Assembly (NCBI GenBank): GCA_037176845.1
Contig: JAYKXP010000116.1
Span: forward strand, 62,001 to 126,000
From: Paramarasmius palmivorus
Lineage: Eukaryota > Basidiomycota > Agaricomycetes > Agaricales > Marasmiaceae
Direction of reading: 5' to 3'
Length of the DNA: 64,000 bases
Below are positions 56,713 to 64,000 of the stretch, one piece after another (the first letter of the stretch is position 1; every line of letters begins with the position of its first letter). The notes beneath the pieces are model-generated. The model saw nothing but the letters and a program-made list of their open reading frames with translations, was not told where the DNA came from and did not search any database. Both the position numbers and the translations under genes were made by a program.

Positions 56713-59168
56713 ATGTCCACCCAGCCACGAAAGAAACCTAACAAAGGTTTGTTTTTCCCTTATTTTGCTCTCGTTCATCCTGAGTAACCGTTTCTGCCTT
56801 TGCGCCCCTCGAAATTAGCAGTATCAAACAGTAAGACCTTCATTTCTTCAGCCCGTTCTATACGCGTGCTAACGCAAGGTATTTTGACAGCCCTCAAGAA
56901 AGCTCGTACGGCGGTAACGACTGCAAAACGAAAGCTAGGAACAGCTCGCGCTATGGAAGGCCGACTTCGAGATCAAATCGACAATTTGACCACCAAATCC
57001 AGCCTTACGTCGCTGGAACACGAGGAGCTTTCACGGCTTCAAGCACAGTTGACAATGAAGTCCGCAGAAATAAAACGGTGCGAAGAAGGGCTAACGAAAG
57101 CTTCCCAAGAGTGTACGAGGTTAGAAGCTGGGGAAGAGACTGAACTCAACGGTATGTGACATCAATGAACGACCTGAGAAATCGTACTCACGTATTTTAG
57201 TTTCACCAAGTCTTACTCCGCCTATTGTACCCATTCACTCGAGTTCTCGTATCACCGCTACACAAAGCTCAGAGATTCCATCGTCCCACGGAGATATTGA
57301 AGCGGGATCGCCGATGGAATGTGGTGAAGACGCGTTAGGTCAGTCAAATTTTTTGGAGCTGTTGAGATACTCATTAGTTGCACGTACAGCGAAGAAACGA
57401 AAAGGAGAGGACCTACCGCAGACTCAGTCATTGAAACGGGTCAGATTTGCAGTGGCAAAATCTGGGTTGAAAAGTGCGCGTTGATAACTATTTGCCTCGT
57501 GTCATTTTGCTGACGCCTATGGCTAAAGGTACTCGACGGACCAAAAAACAGCAGCGTGAAGTCTTGGTCGGAAACACTGTGGAACCGTTCGCCGTTACTA
57601 CGCCTGCAGAGCCTCCAGCAGACGTAGTTGACAACCTTGACACGACTTCAGAGCGCAAAAATGTGTCGGATACTTCACTTCAAATTGGTATGTTTGATAC
57701 TTGTCCTTGGCGCATTGATTGGCTAACCAATAGCTGTATAGTGATGTCGTCTGCAAAAGAAGTCAGTTCAAAGGAAAACGTTACTGCATCGACAAGTGTA
57801 ACGCACGATAATGCTGTTACTCCTGGCACGATGTCGCCGGTTGATGCTCGGTCCGAGCTGGCACAAGGTCATCTGGGATCCCCAGCCCAAATTCAACGTT
57901 TACCAGGATTCTCGCCATCTGAGCTGCCTGGAGTGGGAGAACAGTCCGCTTCTTTCGTGGACTTGGAGCTCTCTTCATCGAGAGGCACACTTGATGGGCC
58001 TCCCAGCTCGGTAGACACGACCGTCACTGCAGCAGATGGGCCCGTTAGTCCTCCTGTAATGCAATCTGAGTCCACGGCCAATCACCAATCGGAAACGTCG
58101 GCCGTTTGTGCGCCTCACCAGAAGACTCTCGTTTCAGAGTCTCATGTTCATATCAACTCCTCTATCCCATTCATCGTACCTTCCAACAATCATAACGCGG
58201 TTCGAGAAGGCGAACTTGATCCTGCACAGATAATGCCTATATCCGGGGTAGAGACTGGCATGTGTCGTTACTCTGACAAAGTGTCGGGCTTTGCTCCACC
58301 ATCATCTAGTGTCGCAGAGTCGTCTTCTGTGCCAAATGCGGGCGTACACCATCCTTCAGAAACGTCCCTAGCAACACAAATAGGTCTGGATTTGTCAGGC
58401 AACACATCTCCTGGCACTTTCACTTCGCCGTTGACAAGATCTGTAGTGGATCCAACTGCTGCTGGTGCTAAACTCTGGCCTCAGGGTGTGCCTGGGTTGT
58501 TCTATTCCACTCCCGTCGAAGACTTCTTTGGAGAATCATCTCTGGAGAAGACACGCGCATGCATGATGATACCTGTGTTCGACGTTAACCGAATGTACCA
58601 GCCCACAGATCCTCGCATTTCCACGTGGCTTAATGGCTCTTCCACCGACTCCTTTCAATTCATGGATTCTGATATCGCATCCGGTAATATCATTCCGCCT
58701 GAATTCGCCGCTGCCGCCTCCGGGTCATCAATGGTTTCACCGAGCTCTTCCACTACGAACAATGCCAGCAACTTCAATTTTCCGTCCTCAAGCGGTTCGT
58801 GGAGTTCCAATGCAGAGTATCATAACGGATCCAACGTTGCAAGGGACATTGATATGGCATGGGGCGAGATCCTTTCACTACAGCCAGAGAATACCAGACC
58901 TTCTGGTGCCGTTGAAGGAAACGAACCTAGATCGGAAGAGCAGAAGTATCCCAGGGATGCTCATTATGTCATCCCTCAGAATTGGAATCGTAAGTGACAT
59001 TGAACGGCCTCCGAAACTGCGCAAACTGACATACCTTTCCGAATAGTGAACCTTACACCTATCACTAAGCCTCTTTCCAGCCTACTTCACGGGGGGATTC
59101 AACCGACATCTATACCACCAACGTTAGAAACAGCCAAAGCTGGAATGGAATTTCGTTCCGTACTATGA
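56713..59168 (+). CDS. Unknown protein, coiled coil plus long Ser/Pro-rich region
   Basis: Starts MSTQPRKKPNK. A coiled coil occupies the exon near 56.89-57.15 kb (GRLRDQIDNLTTKSSL...LQAQLTMKSAEIKRCEEG). Splicing out a GTGCGC...AAAG intron near 57.47-57.53 kb joins SGLK to TRRTKKQQREVLVG in frame. A ~480-residue Ser/Pro/Thr-rich, low-complexity region follows, containing PGLFYSTPVEDFFGE and DIDMAWGEILSLQ. The last exon ends LNLTPITKPLSSLLHGG... with a stop at 59166-59168. The short acidic segments embedded in Ser-rich sequence recall activation domains, which is inference. The stop overlaps a possible start of the next frame (ATGATG), so the two could be one alternatively spliced gene. Confidence 0.5.
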
Positions 59169-61002
59169 TGGAATACTTACTGCGTCCTCGCCAACCAAAA
59201 GCGACCGAAGAAGGGCTAGAGATGAATGAACGAATGAAAACTGCTTTTGACTATTGGAATGCAGCATGGGACGCCCAATTCTCGAAAGGTATTTGATATT
59301 GATGCACTGGTGGTCACAGGAATGTAACTTACAAAGACTGTACTTAGCAGCGATGGTGAAGGCAGGCAAGAGCAAAAAACGTAACAAGAAGGGCAAGAAG
59401 AAGGCAAATAAAGCACAGAACAATAAGCAGAAGACAAATGAAACAGATGAAGACGACGGGCTTGAGCTGAAGTCGCCTGGTTGGTTTAAGAGGAAGTCGG
59501 GTGAAAGTGAGTAGCTCAACTCGAATCGTAAATCTTGGTTTAACCTGATAAAATGAAACAGCTTTAGAACAATTCAACACACGAATGGAAAGTCAGTGCC
59601 TCATCTAATCATTGATAGACGTAAACACTCACAGGTTTGAGTAGATGAAGCCAATCATGTGGTTCCAATTTTCCTTGATAATCCATACAATTTCAACAAG
59701 CAGCTCCTCCCGTTCCCGCTGAGGACCTGGATCCGTAAAGATGCACGGTTCGGCCGTCTGTTGGGCGTCACCTGTATGGAATTGGCGTTGTTAGTACTCA
59801 CTTCGGAGAAGGGATACCTTAAGTGCGTATACCACCATTACTCCGGGAAGGACTTCACTGGCAACGACATCATCCACCGAGAGCGCGAGCTAAGGGCAAT
59901 AGAGGCTAGAAAGGCAGCAGAGGAGGCAGCTAGGAAGGCGAAAGAGGCGGCTCTGGCAGCACAAGAAGCCGCCAAAAAAGCTACCGAGGAGGTCCGCGCT
60001 GCCATGCGGAAGGCCAAGAAACTGTTTGCAGAGGTTAAGAAAGGCAGGAAGAAGAATTCAGCATCCACCAGTGACGACGTAGACGTACCAACCAATTCGA
60101 CGGTGACACCCGGTGCGAACCTTCCCAGAGCACCAGGTGATACCACGACCCCAGCAGTAGCGCTTCCTGCAACGGCAACAGGGACGTCTCTAGCGGCAAT
60201 ACCTTCAAGGTCCGGAACGTGCACTGGGGAAGCAATATATCCATCTTCGAATGCACAGGATGTCGTATCGGGTCCGGTGGCTATGGATGACAGCGGGAAG
60301 GTAGCTGAGGAAGGTGCTGTCTCCAAGGAAAAGTCGGCACGGGCGGAGAAGATTGAGGTGAAGCTGGCGTTGCTGAAGAAGAAGGAGAAGAACAACAAAA
60401 GCAAGGATGTTCACTTCCTTGTGACTGGAACGCCTGAGTTGGCTACGCAGGGCACTGATGAGAACGGCATGGATGAGGATAAGAGCGAGTCGGAGAGCGA
60501 TGAAGATGACAGTGACGACGACGACGACGATGACGACGATGGAGAGGACGACGACGACGAACAAGCTCTCGTCAAGCCCATTCCAGGTTACGGTCATTGC
60601 GGTTGCACAGGGGAACGGTTACTTGGCGGCCTGCTCACTTGGAAGGGCCAGACCATCTACTCTCCAACACTTGACATCGAGGAGACCTGGACCAAGACCC
60701 GACCTCAACCACGATGGAGAGAGTTCATAATCGATGCCTGCGAGCGCTATGGGGGAATGAGAGTCATCGAACTCTATACCCATGTACTGGAGAAAGCTGA
60801 AGACGGCACCTGGCGTTATGATGAAGTTGACCCCGAGACAATCCTAACCCGTTTCATTGACCATCTAATTAGCATTCGAGAGCATTTGAGGGTGACACGA
60901 GAGCATTCTGTTCGGAACGACGGCGAAGCTCAGCAGAGAAAGGAGTCGAAGCTGGAACATTGGGTTACGAATGGGATGAAAGGCGATGTTGATTTGTCAT
61001 AG
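59165..61002 (+). CDS. Unknown protein with Ala/Lys helix and Asp-rich tract
   Basis: The start is uncertain; the first ATG overlaps the stop of the preceding gene. Early exons encode EYLLRPRQPKATEEG...FDYWNAAWDAQFSK and a Lys-rich stretch (KKRNKKGKKKANKAQNNK). The main exon (from about 59.64 kb) has a hydrophobic block (LPFPLRTWIRKDARFGRLLG, LALLVLTSEKGYL). A long Ala/Lys/Glu helix follows (RKAAEEAARKAKEAAL). A disordered linker and an almost pure Asp/Glu tract (60.49-60.56 kb) come before a folded C-terminus (LLGGLLTWKGQTIY, FIIDACERYGGMRVI, LTRFIDHLISIREHL). The mixture of Lys-rich and Asp-rich tracts resembles chromatin-associated proteins. I do not know the family. Confidence 0.5.
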
Positions 61003-61397
61003 ACGTAGCTTTAAGCTTTAAGTTTCAACGTGTACACTCCGCTTTACTATCGTCTCAAAATGAGACTACCCCTCCTTCATTTGCATTCATTGCGTCGGCT
61101 GAGGTGCGAATCCTATAAACACCATTAGCATTTGACAGTACGTTAAGTGAACTCTTCAGAGCTATGATCTTACACTAACATTCAATGATTCAGAGTTTCT
61201 ATGCTCTATTCTGAAGTCCACGAATGGCTTTCGGTTCAGAGTATTTGAATTCTGCTTGGCCCAATTCACCTCCGTAGGCATATACCCAACTGGATGTTCA
61301 ACGAGTGTCTCAATTCCGGCCAAAAGGCATCACCCAGTATTGTAAAACCTCCTCAAAACGTTTAAATCGAGTTCGCGACGTGTCAGTGCCCTATTCT
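61003..61397. other. Intergenic, nothing recognised
   Basis: The upstream region of the F-box/LRR-like gene. I see no repeat or exon. Confidence 0.4.
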
Positions 61398-62485
61398 ATG
61401 CCCATGTCACAGCTTGACGCTGACAGCGTCCTACAGTGCTTGGATGAATATCTGCGTCAAAACGGCAGCTGGAGATCTGTGGAGTTACTTCGAGTCTCGC
61501 ACAGGCTTGTAAATCGGTGAGTACGCTACAAATGGAGTCAAGTCCTAAACCATATTGTTTTTTCAGGCTGTATCCCCTTTTCTATCGCAACATTGTGTTG
61601 CTCTCCTCTCGCAACCTCTATCCTCTAATCCGAACTCTCGAGAACTACCCTGAACGGGCTGGACTTATACGGACAATGTGGGTGAGGGTTGGACGAGAAG
61701 CCATATACGCCCCGGCTGCAGTCGACAACACTTATCCAAAGGATTACTATCCTTTTCACCGAATCATCGCCCCCATGCGTAAGCTGGATATACAACCTTT
61801 GGCACATACCATCTCCATGACAGCTCCATATCTCACCCGCCTCACGATCTCAGCCAACCGACACTACCCACAACTACGCGAGGTCTTCAGAGTTCTCAAT
61901 TTCCCACATTTGGTTGAATTGGGAGCGCCTGTCGACCTTATCTCATCCCCAACCTCAGCCAACTTCTTTGGGGGACTACCTAATTGTCCTGCTCTGCGAA
62001 AACTCCGTATCGCCTACAATGCGGAAAAGGACGCGTGCGATGTTCCCAACGTTTTGGCGCACCAAGACTTCACGGTTCTTCCGCAACTCACGCATTTGTA
62101 TCTCTCATACTGGGCAGAGTATCAGGGTGCTGTGGTGAACAGTCTGCTTAAACTGCTTGTTCCCAGCTCGCTTCAGACGCTGATAATAGAGCTGGATAGC
62201 GGGAATAGCTTTCCCATCAGCTATCCGGACTTGAATCGGTATAGGATCCATCCCCTGGCGGTCTTCTTGGTCAAAAAGGGAGCCTACTCCGATGTTGAAC
62301 GTGTCGTGGGACCCACTGCTCGCATGGCCTTGGCACGTCAGGTCTGTGCCTTGTTGGATGTCGAGAAAATAAATGGGATTTGTGTTTGGGATATTGCCGA
62401 TGAGAAGGTTGCCCAGCGTTGGGTCGAGTACAATTCACATGAGTCTTGGCCACCAAAGAGAGTCATATGCCGGATAGGTAATTAG
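61398..62485 (+). CDS. F-box/leucine-rich-repeat-like protein
   Basis: Two exons, with an intron from about 61517 to 61567. The N-terminus (DADSVLQCLDEYLRQN...SVELLRVSHRLVNRLYPLFYRNIVL) follows the F-box-like pattern of fungal proteins, in which a Leu-rich helix precedes LYPLFYRxIVL. F-box proteins select targets for SCF ubiquitin ligases. The remaining ~290 residues contain irregular Leu-rich repeats (LTRLTISANRHY, LVELGAPVDLI, LRKLRIAYNAE, LTHLYLSYWAEY). The C-terminus is a conserved-looking WDIADEKVAQRW...PPKRVICRIG. Such genes are highly expanded in agaricomycetes. The F-box itself is weak, so the E3 role is likely but unproven. Confidence 0.65.
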
Positions 62486-62700
62486 CGTGTGTATCTTCTA
62501 GTCAACGTCAATCTAATCATTGCTTGCTACATCAAACATTACACTGCAGTTTGTCAAACAAAAAAAGGTACGGCCTCTATACATGTAAAATTACATGGAA
62601 TCAAGAAATTGTGATGCACACAGGTGCTAGCCAAACCTACAGACACGTGTCAGTGAAGAAGAAAGAAGTAGAAGAGGAAATGGATCCACCTCTGAACCAA

Positions 62701-63477
62701 TCAATTGGATGAGCACAAGGTGAGGTCGTCCTCAGAGCATTGTGAGAGATAGGCATATTGGAGTGTCGTTACTTCAGGGACGTTGACGCAGACAGTAAAA
62801 TCTCCACAGTAAGCGCCCAGCCAATCATTGACGTTCACCCCGATGATGACACCTGCTCCAGCGGCGCCTAGCGTAGCTTCTTTATAATCTAGGACTGCCT
62901 GGATTGGCGCGGCGTTATCGGTCCAGTCTGCCTGTACCATTCGGTGTCCTGTGTTGGGAACATAACACATGTGATGGGCATAAATCTTCCCCAAACGTGG
63001 AGCTGTGCTCTTTTCCTGAAGTGTAATCGACCAGATGGATTGACGACTCAGGTCGCGAAAACGTTGCATAAAATTATAGGGTGCTTCGGTAGGGAGCCCG
63101 GCGTAGCGATCCAGCTCGAGGAAATATCCGTGAACAGCAGCGATCATGACCTCATGATTAAACGTTTTCATGAACTTCCGAGCACCATGGTGTAGCCGGT
63201 CAGGAACTGAGGCGAGCTGGGCGTTCGTGAGGAATGGTAATCGACAAGAGAATTGACGGTGGAATTCGACATCTAACCATTGGCATTGTTGTCCCTGGTT
63301 CAAGATTGAGGGATTAGCGTTCAGAATCAGAGATGTCAACGAAAGGTAACGTACACAATATTTGACGTGGCATCTCATGCAAGGCCGTGCCCCTGTGTCT
63401 GGCATCACTGTACTGCAGCGAACGCATAAATCTTGACGGAGCTCTAGGTGAGTTTGACGATAAGGGGAGAAAGACAT
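62701..63477 (-). CDS. MYND zinc-finger protein (right paralogue)
   Basis: Two exons, with a 60-bp intron at 63295-63354. Exon 1 has C-x2-C-x11-C-x2-C-x4-YC. Exon 2 continues with Cys-x7-His-x3-Cys (QQCQWLDVEFHRQFSC), a complete MYND finger cut by the intron at the same place as in the 8323-9109 paralogue. The rest (AAVHGYFLELDRY, FMQRFRDLSRQSIW, GDFTVCVNVPEVTTLQYAYL) aligns with that paralogue throughout. It points inward, opposite to the left copy, and has ~45-bp-period repeats on its upstream side. An upstream ATG at 63537 would add 20 residues. The function is unknown; a protein-binding role is the family expectation. Confidence 0.72.
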   Translation of the reverse strand: MSFSPYRQTHLELRQDLCVRCSTVMPDTGARPCMRCHVKYCVRYLSLTSLILNANPSILNQGQQCQWLDVEFHRQFSCRLPFLTNAQLASVPDRLHHGARKFMKTFNHEVMIAAVHGYFLELDRYAGLPTEAPYNFMQRFRDLSRQSIWSITLQEKSTAPRLGKIYAHHMCYVPNTGHRMVQADWTDNAAPIQAVLDYKEATLGAAGAGVIIGVNVNDWLGAYCGDFTVCVNVPEVTTLQYAYLSQCSEDDLTLCSSN

Positions 63478-63576
63478 GGTGGGTGGTCGCAATGAGGCCA
63501 ATAGCTGGACAACACATCTTATGAGCGGGACCACCAATGAATTGACATACTATGGAATAAGGCCTGAGTTAATAAA

Positions 63577-63730
63577 GTATTGAAATTCTCTGATACTCAT
63601 GGGTTGGGTCTGACTTGATGGAGTATTGGGATTCTCTGTTACTCGCGGCGTGGGTTTGACTTGATGAGGTATTGAGATTCTTTGATACTCGCGGGTTGGG
63701 TCTACAAAGTATTGAGATTCTCTGACACTC
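63577..63730. repeat. Four ~45-bp-period repeats upstream of the right MYND gene
   Basis: Units with GTATTG, GATTCTCTG and ATACTCGCG start at 63577, 63623, 63669 and 63709 (steps 46, 46, 40). Spacing and the GTAT...ATAC core match the array at 5917-8248. A weaker unit lies near 63835. The window end cuts off any continuation. Confidence 0.7.
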
Positions 63731-64000
63731 GCGCGTTGGAATTCGGACCGGAGTTCTTACGCACCAAAATGTGCCGCAACTGGACCAGAAAAGACATTGT
63801 TCGTCTAGGCGTCTCTTGTCAAGATCCCAATATATTGAAGTATCAGAAATGACAGGTCACAGCCCGCAAAATATGATTGTACAACGGACAAAGACACCAT
63901 AAGAACTGTAGGGGGCGTGTACGAGGTGCTCCGTCGTGTCAGTGTTTCCATTCTCCTGAAAGCTTGACGGGCCAGAAACTATCAAGGTCGTGTTGCTATA

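Noticed and set aside
59838..60404. 188-codon minus-strand Ala/Ser-rich frame
   Set aside because: Antisense of the Ala/Lys/Glu helix of the gene at 59165-61002. It has no independent support.

Overview
This is nuclear DNA of a basidiomycete fungus, most likely a mushroom-forming agaricomycete. Genes are split by many short GT-AG introns (about 45-65 bp). The recognisable families are the ones expanded in such fungi: KDZ (Kyakuja-Dileera-Zisupton) transposases with CxC cysteine clusters, a TET/JBP-type 2OG-Fe(II) dioxygenase, MYND zinc-finger proteins, Spt5-like NGN/KOW proteins and lineage-restricted hypotheticals. I see no bacterial operons, rRNA or CRISPR. Gene ends and introns were spliced by eye and remain predictions.

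Layout. 1-5.9 kb holds no convincing gene. 5.9-8.25 kb is an array of imperfect GTATC/GATAC palindromes with a period near 45 bp, followed by a MYND gene (8.3-9.1 kb). 10-16 kb carries four hypothetical genes typical of agaricomycetes. 17-20 kb holds a small basic-protein gene and a TET/JBP dioxygenase. The dioxygenase lies head-to-head, 140 bp apart, with a CxC2-type KDZ transposase. That transposase runs to 46.8 kb because two mobile elements split it: a gag-only Copia-like LTR element (20375-23975) and a 19.3-kb DNA transposon (25851-45146). Joining the flanks across both insertions keeps the reading frame.

The 19.3-kb element is the most striking object here. It has 362-bp terminal inverted repeats that look identical by eye, a 7-bp target-site duplication, and at each end an array of AGGTAGCTACCT-like palindromes spaced about 30 bp. 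It has its own CxC1-type KDZ transposase and cargo: a MYND protein, an Spt5-like NGN/KOW protein and two unknown proteins. A 107-bp-arm inverted repeat separates the two divergent gene blocks.

47-53 kb contains a third, apparently intact KDZ transposase (SWIM/CxC4 type), head-to-head with a coiled-coil accessory gene. 52-61 kb carries several small, highly basic proteins and two larger unknown genes. An F-box/LRR-like gene follows, and then a second MYND gene, inverted relative to the first and again preceded by about 45-bp-period repeats. The window therefore reads as a nested cluster of KDZ elements and associated chromatin-type genes, possibly bounded by the two outer MYND/repeat modules.
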